This document shows positions 35,850 through 45,223 of a stretch of 47,063 nucleotides of DNA, in pieces; within the stretch, counting starts at the first letter, position 1, and every line of letters starts with the position of its first letter. The notes under the pieces are model-generated. The model was not told the DNA's origin. It made no database searches and saw nothing but the letters and a program-made list of their open reading frames with translations. Origin of the DNA: Alphaproteobacteria bacterium (GTDB lineage: Bacteria > Pseudomonadota > Alphaproteobacteria > Rickettsiales > JABCZZ01); assembly GCA_013288985.1 (NCBI GenBank), contig JABDAT010000006.1, forward strand, positions 1-47,063, written 5' to 3'. The position numbers and the translations under genes were made by a program.

Positions 35850-37211
35850 TTAGGGGTTAAGAAATTGCAGCGCTGAAGCAGGATAGTAACGCACGGTACT
35901 TATCTGTTTGCGATAAGGAATTTTTTGCATATCGCGATCAGGCACGCCTCGCAATTCCCATAGTATATTCTTCTCGGGAGACAACACCACAACACGCGAT
36001 TGCTCCGAGGAAGAAATAATCCAGGAGCTGTCCGCCAGCTTAACATAATACCCCCGCCAGAAACTGTGCAGCAGCGGTGAAGCATATATTTCATCCACCT
36101 GGTTATTAACCGGATTGACGCATATCACGCGCGATTGCGGTTCTTCTGTAGGCGTTTTATCTTTGGGAAATGTCAATACGCGACTGCCGTCATTATCGTA
36201 CACGCATAATTTGCCATCATCCATGACGCGTGCCATATGCTGATGCCGCCATACACCCTGCATGGCCCAGACAATCTGATTGGTATCGGGGCGAAACACC
36301 GCCAGCGTATTAAGCCCGCGCAAGGAAATCAGTAAATCGCCCGCCCTGGCAAAAGGCAAAGATTTTGCCTGCGCTTCGTTTAGATGCTGCAGGGAATTGA
36401 GATGGAGCATATCATACAGCACTCTTCCGTCAGGCATTTTCACGCGCTGCAAATCGCGCACGTCAATTTCAAATGAGGAAAGCATGCTGCGGTAAGGTGA
36501 ATGGGCGAATGCATCGATGATCGACCAGGAATCTATTTTCTTTCCGTCCATCGTATAGACTTCAATTCTATCTTCCAGGTAACGGACATTGCTGTGTTTG
36601 GGACCAATAACGGGCAATTCGTCACGCATATGCGACGCCATGGCATAAATTCTCTGCGGATCCCCGGCAATATCAAATTCATGATGAAAGAACCCTGGCA
36701 CCTGCCAGAGTATATGTGAATCCTTATCCATGCGCGCCAGCCGCTGGCCGCGATAATTCTGCAGATCACGAAAATCCTGGATGAATATAACATCGCCCTG
36801 CGGTAAAAGATGCGCATCATCAATGGCAAAAACATCGGGATGCTCTATCGTCCCCCACCATGGAGTAAGTTCAGGATTAACAATTTTCTTTTCCACCCGC
36901 CATTGATGCAGGATTTTGCCTTCATCGTTTACCAGCAGCAAGGCCGGGTTCTGGCTGTAATGCGACCCAATTAACAATGCGCCGCCTTGCAAAGCGTCCG
37001 GCGCGGTTTTCCAAACGGTCAGCTGTTTATCAAAAGAATCTTTAGCATAAGGCAAAAGTTCCGCTTGCAATTCGCCTGACGTAAACGCGTTCCAGCCGCG
37101 CGCAAACATATCGCTCTGCGCGCCCATCAGCCCGGCACAGAAAAAAATGAACGCCCATAAGATGAGGGCGGAAATAAGCGCAATAATGTGAAATACGCCG
37201 CGCTCTTTCAT
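35850..37211 (-). CDS. Arylsulfotransferase-like membrane-anchored beta-propeller protein
   Basis: The 453-residue protein starts with one membrane segment (about 8-30) and continues as a repeat-rich beta-propeller. Strand motifs include LLVNDEGKILHQW, QRLARMDKDSHILWQV, NTLAVFRPDTNQIVWAMQG and VVLSPEKNILWELRG. RHQHMARVMDDGKLCVYDND near 320-340 matches the His-containing propeller region of arylsulfotransferase (ASST-type) families. Those enzymes move sulfate between phenolic compounds without PAPS. Activity here is inferred. It follows scoB by 20 bases and has a weak Shine-Dalgarno. Confidence 0.72.
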   Translation of the reverse strand: MKERGVFHIIALISALILWAFIFFCAGLMGAQSDMFARGWNAFTSGELQAELLPYAKDSFDKQLTVWKTAPDALQGGALLIGSHYSQNPALLLVNDEGKILHQWRVEKKIVNPELTPWWGTIEHPDVFAIDDAHLLPQGDVIFIQDFRDLQNYRGQRLARMDKDSHILWQVPGFFHHEFDIAGDPQRIYAMASHMRDELPVIGPKHSNVRYLEDRIEVYTMDGKKIDSWSIIDAFAHSPYRSMLSSFEIDVRDLQRVKMPDGRVLYDMLHLNSLQHLNEAQAKSLPFARAGDLLISLRGLNTLAVFRPDTNQIVWAMQGVWRHQHMARVMDDGKLCVYDNDGSRVLTFPKDKTPTEEPQSRVICVNPVNNQVDEIYASPLLHSFWRGYYVKLADSSWIISSSEQSRVVVLSPEKNILWELRGVPDRDMQKIPYRKQISTVRYYPASALQFLNP

Positions 37212-37231
37212 AGGGGAATTATAAGTAAAGA

Positions 37232-37873
37232 TTATATTCCATTTGCCACTTCAAATGGAGATTCCGTCCGTTTTTTTATGTCTTCCAGAGTAATGCCGGG
37301 CGCTGTTTCAATCAGCTTAAGTTTTTCATTCTCGATTACAAAGACACCCAGTTCACTGATTATCATATCCACTACACGCACGCCGGTAAGCGGCAAGGTA
37401 CATGCATTGACAAGCTTAGGGCTGCCGTCTTTGGCATTATGTTCCATGAGCACAACGATTTTCTTAACGCCTGCCACCAAATCCATCGCGCCGCCCATGC
37501 CCTTGACCATTTTACCAGGCACCATCCAGTTGGCTAAATCACCCTGCCCTGATACCTGCAACGCACCCAGTATGGCGAGATCTATATGACCGCCGCGGAT
37601 CATGCCAAATGACGTAGCGCTGTCAAAATAACTGCTGTCAGGAAGCGCTGTGATGGTCTGTTTTCCGGCATTGATAAGATCGGGATCAATTTCCTCTGGC
37701 AAGGGAAAAGGGCCCATGCCCAACATTCCGTTCTCGCTCTGCAAGGTTACATGCATGCCCTTGGGCACAAAATTCGCAACCATTGTTGGCATGCCAATAC
37801 CCAGATTAACGTAAGCACCATCATGGAGTTCCTGGGCGGCGCGCTTGCACATATCGTCACGGGACCAGGCCAT
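37232..37873 (-). CDS. scoB: 3-oxoacid CoA-transferase subunit B
   Basis: The 213-residue subunit carries the catalytic glutamate, Glu47 in [24 protein letters not shown] precedes it, and [12 protein letters not shown] and [15 protein letters not shown] follow, all typical. With ScoA it transfers CoA from succinyl-CoA to acetoacetate or a similar 3-oxoacid. A strong AGGGAGA lies seven bases before the ATG, and the gap to scoA is one base. Confidence 0.95.
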   Translation of the reverse strand: MAWSRDDMCKRAAQELHDGAYVNLGIGMPTMVANFVPKGMHVTLQSENGMLGMGPFPLPEEIDPDLINAGKQTITALPDSSYFDSATSFGMIRGGHIDLAILGALQVSGQGDLANWMVPGKMVKGMGGAMDLVAGVKKIVVLMEHNAKDGSPKLVNACTLPLTGVRVVDMIISELGVFVIENEKLKLIETAPGITLEDIKKRTESPFEVANGI

Positions 37874-37874
37874 A

Positions 37875-38573
37875 TTATTTCTCCCTCACTGTACGGTTCT
37901 CAATGCGTTTTTCATAATGCGTTCCGACAAATAAGCGCTGCACAAAAATACCGGGGGTATGGATCGTGGCAGGATCAAGCATGCCGGGCTCCACCAGCTC
38001 TTCCACTTCGGCAATGGTTATCTTGCCGGCGGTGGCCATAATCGGATTAAAATTACGCGCGGTTTTATGATACACTAGATTGCCTGATGTATCCGCTTTC
38101 CATGCCTTTACAATGGCGATATCGGCTACCAGCCCTTTTTCCATCACATACATCTCGCCGTTAAATTCCCGTGTTTCCTTACCATCGGCCACAATGGTGC
38201 CGACACCGGTTTTGGTATAGAACGCCGGAATGCCGGCGCCACCTGCGCGTATGCGTTCGGCAAGCGTGCCTTGCGGGTTAAATTCAAGTTCCAGTTCGCC
38301 TGCAAGATATTGACGCTCGAATGTCTTGTTTTCACCTACATAAGACGAAAGCATCTTCTTGATCTGGCGGGTGGCAAGCAATATCCCCAACCCGAAATCA
38401 TCGACACCGCAATTATTACTGATAACGGTCAGGTTTTTGACGCCGGAATCATGAATGGCCAGAATCGAATGTTCGGGAATGCCGCACAGCCCGAACCCCC
38501 CCGCCATAATGGTTATTCCATCAGACAATAACCCTTGCAGCGCAGCGCGCGCATCAGGATAGATTTTATCCAC
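37875..38573 (-). CDS. scoA: 3-oxoacid CoA-transferase subunit A
   Basis: The 232-residue subunit has the CoA-transferase motif GGFGLCGIP at 25-33. [13 protein letters not shown] and [16 protein letters not shown] follow, which are diagnostic. It pairs with scoB as a two-subunit SCOT enzyme. The start is GTG at 38571-38573 with AAAGGA eight bases upstream. It is the first gene of a minus-strand set that continues without a clear terminator into the arylsulfotransferase-like and sulfotransferase genes. Confidence 0.95.
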   Translation of the reverse strand: MDKIYPDARAALQGLLSDGITIMAGGFGLCGIPEHSILAIHDSGVKNLTVISNNCGVDDFGLGILLATRQIKKMLSSYVGENKTFERQYLAGELELEFNPQGTLAERIRAGGAGIPAFYTKTGVGTIVADGKETREFNGEMYVMEKGLVADIAIVKAWKADTSGNLVYHKTARNFNPIMATAGKITIAEVEELVEPGMLDPATIHTPGIFVQRLFVGTHYEKRIENRTVREK

Positions 38574-38789
38574 TGCTGTATTCCTTTTCAGTTTATCATC
38601 TTAATGCAATGACGGCCCACTACCAATACCACATAAACCCATTGCATAATACTCTATATACAACCTCTTAAGAGAAAAAGATTAAAAATTAATTTATTAA
38701 GCAAATACCCCATGAATTAACCAATTATTAACTAAAACTTGTGTATAATTTTATATTAAATCGCGAGATAACTTGTTACCATTTTAATT
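38574..38789 (+). promoter_or_regulatory. Divergent AT-rich promoter region, scoA / DUF2336
   Basis: The 216-base gap is strongly AT-rich. On the plus strand a perfect TATAAT lies at 38744-38749, preceded by TTGTG. The string TGTGTATAAT is the same as at 4004-4013 before the response regulator gene. No good -35 is seen. The scoA promoter must lie here too, but I cannot place it. Confidence 0.4.
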
Positions 38790-39905
38790 ATGGCCATTCA
38801 ATTAAGCGACCTCCATAAATTAGTTGCAGAACCCTCTCACGAGGCGCGCATCGAAGTCGCGCAAAAAGTAGCGTCTGGATTCTCCGAAGGCGGCTTCAGC
38901 GCCAGCGAAAAAAAAATTGCGGTGGAGATTTTTCGCCTGCTGCTTAATGATGCCGAAGTAAAAGTCCGCAAGATGCTAAGCACCCATCTTGCCCATAGCA
39001 TGGACGCGCCTCATGATGTCATCCTTAAACTTGCTAAAGATGTGACGGAAGTTGCCGTTCAGGTGCTGGAGAATTCTTATGTCCTTACCGAAGACGATCT
39101 CATAGCAATCACCCAAAGCACGCAGGATGTTACCGTAATGTCGACTATTGCGCGCCGTGAAACCGTATCGCATGAATTATCAGAGGCTTTACTGCAAAAA
39201 TCGAATGTCACGGTTATTGAAACATTACTGAGCAACAAAAGCGCCAGCATCGACGAAAAGGAGCTGGGCCATATCTATACATCATGCGCCGACAATGCTT
39301 CGATTCTTGAATTAATGGTAAAGCGCGGCGGATTACCAGTAACACTCGCGGAAAAACTGTTTGTAGCCGTATCCGACGAAATGAAAAAGGTGCTGACACA
39401 GCAGTATAAACTCTCACTGCAGATTGCAGACAATACCACCAAAGACGTGCGCGAACTTGCCACGCTTGGACTGGTTGACACTGATATGCAGACGATGGAT
39501 ATCGCCAAATTGGTGAACCAGCTTTACCAAACGGGCAGGCTTACTTTATCGATTATTATCCGTTCCCTATGCCTGGGCGACATGCGTTTCTTTGAACACG
39601 CCATGGCAAAACTTTCAGACATCTCAATCATCAATACACAATTACTCATTCTCGATCAAAGCAATAACGGATTTGAATCCCTTTATAAAACAAGCTGCCT
39701 GCCGATGGAACTGTTTGCAGCCACAAAATATTTGCTGAAAGTAGTGTTGGAAGAAACAAGTTATGGGAGATATCAGCGCAATGATTTCAGGCAGCGTCTG
39801 GCAAATCGACTTTTACAGGATGACGCTGCACGCAAGATAGAGTATATGGATTATCTACTCACCCTTATCCAGAATATTGCGCGTGATGCAGCACCCGTCT
39901 ATTAA
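38790..39905 (+). CDS. DUF2336 family protein, copy 1
   Basis: The 371-residue, all-helical protein reads as HEAT-like repeats. The DUF2336 pattern is present: YVLTEDDLIAI, an IARRETVSHELSEAL segment, VIETLLSNKSASI, LVKRGGLP-type VKRGGLPVTLAEKL, and a QYKLSL-containing helix. The family is common in alphaproteobacteria, where some members act in signalling around the cell cycle or stress, but function here is unknown. The second copy overlaps its 3' end by about 20 bases, so the pair is translationally coupled. Confidence 0.85.
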   Translation: MAIQLSDLHKLVAEPSHEARIEVAQKVASGFSEGGFSASEKKIAVEIFRLLLNDAEVKVRKMLSTHLAHSMDAPHDVILKLAKDVTEVAVQVLENSYVLTEDDLIAITQSTQDVTVMSTIARRETVSHELSEALLQKSNVTVIETLLSNKSASIDEKELGHIYTSCADNASILELMVKRGGLPVTLAEKLFVAVSDEMKKVLTQQYKLSLQIADNTTKDVRELATLGLVDTDMQTMDIAKLVNQLYQTGRLTLSIIIRSLCLGDMRFFEHAMAKLSDISIINTQLLILDQSNNGFESLYKTSCLPMELFAATKYLLKVVLEETSYGRYQRNDFRQRLANRLLQDDAARKIEYMDYLLTLIQNIARDAAPVY

Positions 39906-41004
39906 TCTCCCCCATAACGCGCTGGAACTTGACGCACATGATGTGGAACGTCTGCTGACGGAAGAAACCCCCGACGTTCGCATTGACGTGCTTAAAAAAA
40001 TTGCGGAGAGCCACAACAAAAAGAAATACAGTCAGAATGAACTGCAGCTGGCCGAACAGGTTTTTCGTCTGTTGGTAAAAGATACTGAGATAAGCGTGCG
40101 CGAGACGCTTGCAATGATGCTCAAAGACAACCCCAATATACCGCGTGATATCATTATTGCTTTAGCGCGTGACGCTGACAGCGTGGCACTGCCTATCATT
40201 GAATATTCAACCCTATTGACGGACAATGATTTAATTGCCCTAATTCACAGCGCGAAACATGCCAATAAACTCTCTGCAATCGCAAGGCGCAAACATGTAT
40301 CTGAGCCCATATCCATTGCGCTGGTTGAGACGCGGAATTCCACAATAATCTCTCAATTGTTAAAGAATCTTGGCGCATTGATACCGGAATCTTTATATCA
40401 GAATATTATTCGCGACCACAGTAAGATCAAAGACGTAATGGACGCGGTTGCCGAACGGCCTGGATTGCCGGTTACTATAGTGGAAAAAGTGATTTCGCTG
40501 GTATCGGATACGCTCGCTGACAGGTTGCGCAATCATTACAATATTTCCGCAACTGCCATTGCCCATGAGGCGGAGAAAACCCGCGAAGTCGCCACTCTTA
40601 AGCTGATTGACGGCCAGCATACGCACGAGGTTGAAAAACTCGTCGATCAGCTGCAGGCCTTTGGCAGGCTTACGCCTTCCATTATTCTAACCTCGCTCTG
40701 CCGTGGCAATCTTTACTTCTTTGAAACCAGCCTGGCGCGCCTGTCGAACATACCGGTCCGTAACGCGCAGCTTCTTATTCATGATAAAGGGGGCTTGGGT
40801 TTTAAGGCGCTCTACGGTAAAGCAGCCCTGCCGGATAAATTTTTCGGCGCCTGTAAATTATTGCTCAGCATCGTGGCCGACATGCAGCGCACGGGGCAGA
40901 AAATAGACTCCAACCTTCTGGTGCAGAACCTGATTTCCCAATCGTCCGGCAAAAATATCGACAACCTTTCCTATATTATCGCCCTTATCAGGCAGACAGC
41001 CTAG
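39886..41004 (+). CDS. DUF2336 family protein, copy 2
   Basis: This paralogue of the preceding gene has the same repeat order: LLTDNDLIALIHS, SAIARRKHVSEPISIAL, ISQLLKNLGALI, and VAERPGLPVTIVEKVISLVS. From the ATG at 39886 it has 372 residues. A TTG at 39877 in frame would add three residues but is less likely. The C-terminal third (GRLTPSIILTSLCRGNLYFF) matches copy 1 (GRLTLSIIIRSLCLGDMRFF) closely, so the duplication covers the whole gene. The two may form a heterodimer. Confidence 0.85.
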   Translation: MQHPSINLPHNALELDAHDVERLLTEETPDVRIDVLKKIAESHNKKKYSQNELQLAEQVFRLLVKDTEISVRETLAMMLKDNPNIPRDIIIALARDADSVALPIIEYSTLLTDNDLIALIHSAKHANKLSAIARRKHVSEPISIALVETRNSTIISQLLKNLGALIPESLYQNIIRDHSKIKDVMDAVAERPGLPVTIVEKVISLVSDTLADRLRNHYNISATAIAHEAEKTREVATLKLIDGQHTHEVEKLVDQLQAFGRLTPSIILTSLCRGNLYFFETSLARLSNIPVRNAQLLIHDKGGLGFKALYGKAALPDKFFGACKLLLSIVADMQRTGQKIDSNLLVQNLISQSSGKNIDNLSYIIALIRQTA

Positions 41005-41099
41005 AATACCCACATTATTTAGCATTTTCCTTAAGAGAAAGTTTACTTTCTCCCGCTATCATTACTCTGAAAATAATCGACTGCACCTAGTATTATATA
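41005..41099 (+). other. Gap with a 7-bp hairpin upstream of the zeta-like gene
   Basis: A perfect 7-bp inverted repeat (41035-41041 with 41046-41052) has a TTTA loop. No T-run follows, so it is a poor terminator and could sit in the 5' leader of the next gene. TATTATATA just before the ATG offers no Shine-Dalgarno. Confidence 0.3.
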
Positions 41100-43565
41100 A
41101 TGACCGCCACCTCTACAGAACGCACCACGCTTCAAGACATCGCCGTTACTGAATCAGCGGCGCGCGCCGTGTATTTCCTTGATCATCACCTTATCAGCAA
41201 TAGGGATATAATATCCGCCAGCCCTCCCGACGGTGGCAAGACCAACAGAGAGGTCGGCGATAATCTATATAATACTTTTCTGGGGATTTACCGGTATGTT
41301 CACCGTGATCATAAGCAATGTACGGATACTAAAGAAAGCTGGCAGGCGGAAAATACCGCCAAGCTAAAAGGTGAGGATTTGCAATATTTATCAACACTAT
41401 TTCATAAGTTTGCCGACACATATTACGATCGGCATGGCCAGATGAAACAGGGGATACGCAATCATTTTGCGCAGGCAACAGCAGAATTATATAATACTCT
41501 GGTCACAAATGAGCGCAGCCCCTTATCGCATGCGGAATTCGCATTGGGCGTATTGCTGACCGAAATAGGGCGCGGCGAAAAAGGCAAAGAGATTTTCCCC
41601 TATGGCGTTGATTTCAGCCGTGCGGACGCTTCGCAAAAAGATATGGGCAAGCGCGCAGAAGAAGCCATTTTCCCCAAGGAATTAAATGCTCCTGCTGCAC
41701 GATGGGCTAATCCTCCTTCTTCTTTTGTAACCATCGGAGGACTACGTTTTCTAAGCTATAAAGTATTTGATAAAGAATGCCTGGTTACGCAGACAGGCCG
41801 CCTGGTTCTTTGCAGCAGAGAAACAACAGCCAAAATCACACAACATCTGGATAGCGGACGCAATCCTGATACCGTTCCCGTTAATTTGCCGACAAGTACA
41901 TTATATTTAGGTTCCTGTATAAAAACAACATTACCCGCCATCCCCATCATAGACGTAGAACATCCAAAAGCACCCGGCGATACTCTTGTTATTACTCGTC
42001 CCTTTCAAAAACCCACCCTATCTCCAGTCCAGGAATTAAAAATGAAGCTGATTGATCTACCTGCAAAAGATACTATTGACGGCAGAAAAACCGCCGGTTG
42101 CGATAATAAGCTTGTGTGTTTGGATGTAGATTTACTCACCGGCCTGCGGATGGATGGTGAAAATAGTGAACTCACACGATTTATGCGTTTCCTGAGTGAA
42201 AACCATATGCAAGATTTTACTGATTTTTATCCTCCAGGCATCACTGATAATACGGAGATTAACCCAACAAAGAAAGAGAGCATACAGAACCAAATAAAAC
42301 AGAACGTGCACAAAAAAATAGAGGATCTTAAAAAACACGCTTCGCCAGATATTCTGGCGCTGATTGAAAAAGCCGAACCAAATCTCTGCCTGCAATTACC
42401 GCGCATCCGGGCAATCACCGACAAGGAATTTGTACTTACCATTAAAAACGGAGCGGAGGAGACTGTAGCACTTAAAGAACCGCCAGCCACATCCCCCAAT
42501 GCCTATTCTTCCGGTGGTGGCTCTGCCTCGCACAAAACATTTACATTAAAAGCGGCATGCGAAGAGTTGGGCGAGAAAAGAGCAAAACACTTAGTTGTAG
42601 CTTCACTTGATGCCGTCCGTAGGAAATGCGATCAATTCTGGCTCTTCTTAGGCGCCAATCACCATGGTGATGACTATAAAAGATTCGAACAATTTGGAAA
42701 AACCATCCGCGCGCTTACCACCAAGCGGGCAAGAGAAGGCAAGTTTGACTTCTTTCTTGACGGCACAGGCTCTCCCTTTAAGGGCACAGATATTCCCTTT
42801 AAGGGCAAATATGATCAGATATTAAAATCCTTTAAGCAGGCAGGCTACAAAACTACCGTACTGGCTGCAGCCGCTCCTTTGTATGTGCATAACCCTAAAA
42901 AACGCGCAACATTAGAAAAGCAGGGACGAACTATCGATGACAGTATGGGGCGTGCCTGGGCACGTTTTGCCGAAAAATTGCGTGCAGTAATTCCCCAGGT
43001 GAGTATGTCAACGCACAAAGACTTTCCCGTATCCACCAGCGACGCCATGCGCAATAAATATGTCGATCGCCATATTATGTTCGACGCTCTTGCAGAACCC
43101 GGCAAAGAACGTATTATTGCTTACGCTGCCAATATGGATGCAAATACGCTTCATGCACTTTACGGCAAGAAGGATGCTGAGTTAAACAAAACCCTAACAA
43201 AAATATTAGACACCAACTGGCCGATTGCGGAAGCCTGGAAAAAATATTTACACACGCCGCAAAAACACTATTCCAGCGATTTTAAAGTGCTTCGTGCAAA
43301 TAGCGACGGGTCTTACCGCACCGAGATTATTACCGATATGGATAAATATCGCGGCATTGCCATGCTGGAAAAGGGATTGACCCTGCACAAGGGGGCATAT
43401 GCGCATCTGCATACGCTTGCGTTTGATATGGCGGGGCATATGCAATCCCCAGAGCAACCGGGGCTATTGCAGGTGCATAATCCGAAAAAACTTCATACTA
43501 TCCCCGATATTAAACCAGGAGGGGCAGATATAGGCTCAGCTGGTGGTATTCCCGGCAGACCTTAA
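41100..43565 (+). CDS. Large protein with zeta-toxin-like P-loop kinase region; possible effector
   Basis: The 821-residue soluble protein has no recognisable N-terminal domain (about 1-460). From about 470 to 630 it follows the zeta-toxin order. GGGSASHKT at 472-480 fits a P-loop in which the usual Gly before Lys is His. VVASLDAVRRK fits the next strand-helix. FFLDGTGSPFKG has Asp554-Gly-Thr. QAGYKTTVLAAAAPL and KRATLEKQGRTIDDSM follow, like the AGY and arginine-rich lid elements. Zeta toxins phosphorylate UDP-N-acetylglucosamine or related nucleotides. No epsilon-type antitoxin gene is adjacent, which favours an effector or housekeeping kinase over a toxin pair. The C-terminus (about 640-821) is unassigned. 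The 3' end overlaps hpnD by 30 bases tail-to-tail. Confidence 0.6.
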   Translation: MTATSTERTTLQDIAVTESAARAVYFLDHHLISNRDIISASPPDGGKTNREVGDNLYNTFLGIYRYVHRDHKQCTDTKESWQAENTAKLKGEDLQYLSTLFHKFADTYYDRHGQMKQGIRNHFAQATAELYNTLVTNERSPLSHAEFALGVLLTEIGRGEKGKEIFPYGVDFSRADASQKDMGKRAEEAIFPKELNAPAARWANPPSSFVTIGGLRFLSYKVFDKECLVTQTGRLVLCSRETTAKITQHLDSGRNPDTVPVNLPTSTLYLGSCIKTTLPAIPIIDVEHPKAPGDTLVITRPFQKPTLSPVQELKMKLIDLPAKDTIDGRKTAGCDNKLVCLDVDLLTGLRMDGENSELTRFMRFLSENHMQDFTDFYPPGITDNTEINPTKKESIQNQIKQNVHKKIEDLKKHASPDILALIEKAEPNLCLQLPRIRAITDKEFVLTIKNGAEETVALKEPPATSPNAYSSGGGSASHKTFTLKAACEELGEKRAKHLVVASLDAVRRKCDQFWLFLGANHHGDDYKRFEQFGKTIRALTTKRAREGKFDFFLDGTGSPFKGTDIPFKGKYDQILKSFKQAGYKTTVLAAAAPLYVHNPKKRATLEKQGRTIDDSMGRAWARFAEKLRAVIPQVSMSTHKDFPVSTSDAMRNKYVDRHIMFDALAEPGKERIIAYAANMDANTLHALYGKKDAELNKTLTKILDTNWPIAEAWKKYLHTPQKHYSSDFKVLRANSDGSYRTEIITDMDKYRGIAMLEKGLTLHKGAYAHLHTLAFDMAGHMQSPEQPGLLQVHNPKKLHTIPDIKPGGADIGSAGGIPGRP

Positions 43566-44381
43566 AGGCCAGCTATACCGCATAGCATTAATGGTGATAG
43601 TAATCTTCTGCCAAAATCCCAATCGCATCATGCGCCGCTGCAGGAAATACTCATGCGCGCACATCCTCTGCAAATAGGCAAAATATACATCACGCATCAG
43701 CAAGGCAGGCAATAAACGACGCTGGTTGCATTGATGACTCAATCGTTCAGCTTCAGCAAAATATTCCTGGGCCAGAACAGCCAGCCTTTTGCAGACCGCT
43801 TCCACCGCTTTGGCATAATCCTTCAACGTATCCGGCATGAGCCCTGCAGCCCCTTCCCCCTGCAGCCATTCCAGGGGCAGATATAGCCTTCCGCGCGCTG
43901 CATCTTCCTGAACATCACGCAAAATATTGGTGAGCTGCAAGGCATGACCCAGCGCAACAGCAAACATTTCTGCTGCTATATCTTTAACGCCAAAAATAGC
44001 CAAAGACAGCAAACCAACACAACCTGCCACCCGGTAACAATATAATTGAAGTGTCAGTAAATCAGGTTTGAGCATTTGTCCTTTTACATCCATTTCCATA
44101 CCATCCAGTATGGACTCAAAGTATTCCCGCTTGAGGGCAAAGCTTTCAATAATATCATGCAAAGGATCGGCTACGTTTCCGGAGGAATATAGTACATGGA
44201 TGCGCTGGCGCAGCCCTATAAGCCGCAAGACAGCATCATCTTTGCTGGCGATATTGTCTACGGCATCATCCGCTTCACGGCAGAAATCATAGAGGATGTG
44301 CATTGCCCGTCTTTGGACGGGCAATAAGAACCTCAGAGGCAGGTGAAAAGAACTGGCGGAAACTCCATTGTCTTTTTTCAT
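43536..44381 (-). CDS. hpnD: Presqualene diphosphate synthase HpnD
   Basis: This trans-isoprenyl diphosphate synthase couples two farnesyl diphosphates to presqualene diphosphate for hopanoid synthesis. The first Asp motif is DDAVD at 38-42 and the second is NILRDVQED at 152-160, followed by RGRLYLPLEW. I choose the ATG at 44379-44381, which overlaps the hpnC stop as ATGA and gives 281 residues. A GTG 30 bases upstream is in frame but adds only non-conserved residues. HpnE, which would complete squalene formation, is not next to it. Confidence 0.92.
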   Translation of the reverse strand: MKKDNGVSASSFHLPLRFLLPVQRRAMHILYDFCREADDAVDNIASKDDAVLRLIGLRQRIHVLYSSGNVADPLHDIIESFALKREYFESILDGMEMDVKGQMLKPDLLTLQLYCYRVAGCVGLLSLAIFGVKDIAAEMFAVALGHALQLTNILRDVQEDAARGRLYLPLEWLQGEGAAGLMPDTLKDYAKAVEAVCKRLAVLAQEYFAEAERLSHQCNQRRLLPALLMRDVYFAYLQRMCAHEYFLQRRMMRLGFWQKITITINAMRYSWPLRSAGNTTS

Positions 44382-45196
44382 ACAGAAATCAGGGCTTTGG
44401 CCGTGCACCACATTACGGTTAATTTTCCCACTCTTATTTTGGATTGCAATGGATCGTGCTTACGCAAGCGGGCGCTTAATTTTTGCGCCAGCAGATAAAT
44501 GAGCCTGATTTCTTTACGGAGTCTTTTATCTTCAATCGTCTTGAAAAGCGGTTTTGCCTTTGTAAGCAATTGATCGCAATTATCAAGCCCGTGATCAATA
44601 ACCTGCCTGAGTTGCAGGCTTGCCTCAGATGCAGCAAGCGCCGCCACGGTAATTTTGGAAAGCGCAAACCAGGCCAGCGGCAAATACACGCGATCGCGGT
44701 TGACATAATCATCGCTGCAATCCTGAATGTGATTGAGTATCTGCAATGCATTGCAAAGCGCATCCGATGCCGCCAGATTAACCGCTTTCTCACCGCACAA
44801 GGTTAAAACTGCGCGCCCCACCGGAGCAGCTGAGCGCTGGCAGTAATCAATGAGATCATTGTAATCGTGATAACGGGTTTTGACCGTATCTTGTACAAAC
44901 GCCGAAAGCAAATCGCGGCCGTAAGAAAGCAACGGCGGGTATTGCAGTATAAGCATGCTATATTCTTTTGCAAATTCCGGCAGCTTGCCTTCGCCAGCCA
45001 TTAACGTCATTTCCAGTGACAATAAAGCGTGCTGACGCTGCTCTGCTGACATGTGAATATCATCGGCAATCTCATCAGCGCCACGGGCAAACGCATAGAA
45101 TGCAAGAATCGGCGCCCGCGCAGCTTTGGGCAGCAGCCAGGAGGCGACCGGAAAATTTTCTGGATTTCGCTTGAGCCAGTTTCGTGTATAGTCCAT
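44378..45196 (-). CDS. hpnC: Hydroxysqualene synthase HpnC
   Basis: The 272-residue protein is a squalene/phytoene synthase-family enzyme that converts presqualene diphosphate to hydroxysqualene. NFPVASWLLPKAARAPILAFY and ARGADEIADD (DEIAD at 41-45) are the HpnC N-terminus. The second Asp motif is QDCSDD at 158-163, followed by RDRVYLPLAW. It is the first gene of the hpnCD pair and divergent from nadK, with 27 bases between starts. Confidence 0.92.
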   Translation of the reverse strand: MDYTRNWLKRNPENFPVASWLLPKAARAPILAFYAFARGADEIADDIHMSAEQRQHALLSLEMTLMAGEGKLPEFAKEYSMLILQYPPLLSYGRDLLSAFVQDTVKTRYHDYNDLIDYCQRSAAPVGRAVLTLCGEKAVNLAASDALCNALQILNHIQDCSDDYVNRDRVYLPLAWFALSKITVAALAASEASLQLRQVIDHGLDNCDQLLTKAKPLFKTIEDKRLRKEIRLIYLLAQKLSARLRKHDPLQSKIRVGKLTVMWCTAKALISV

Positions 45197-45223
45197 GTTC
45201 TACACTGATATATCAGAGTTATT

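Noticed and set aside
41100-43565. Toxin-antitoxin pair reading of the zeta-like gene
   Set aside because: No small antitoxin gene is adjacent on either side and the protein is far longer than zeta toxins; only the kinase region is similar.
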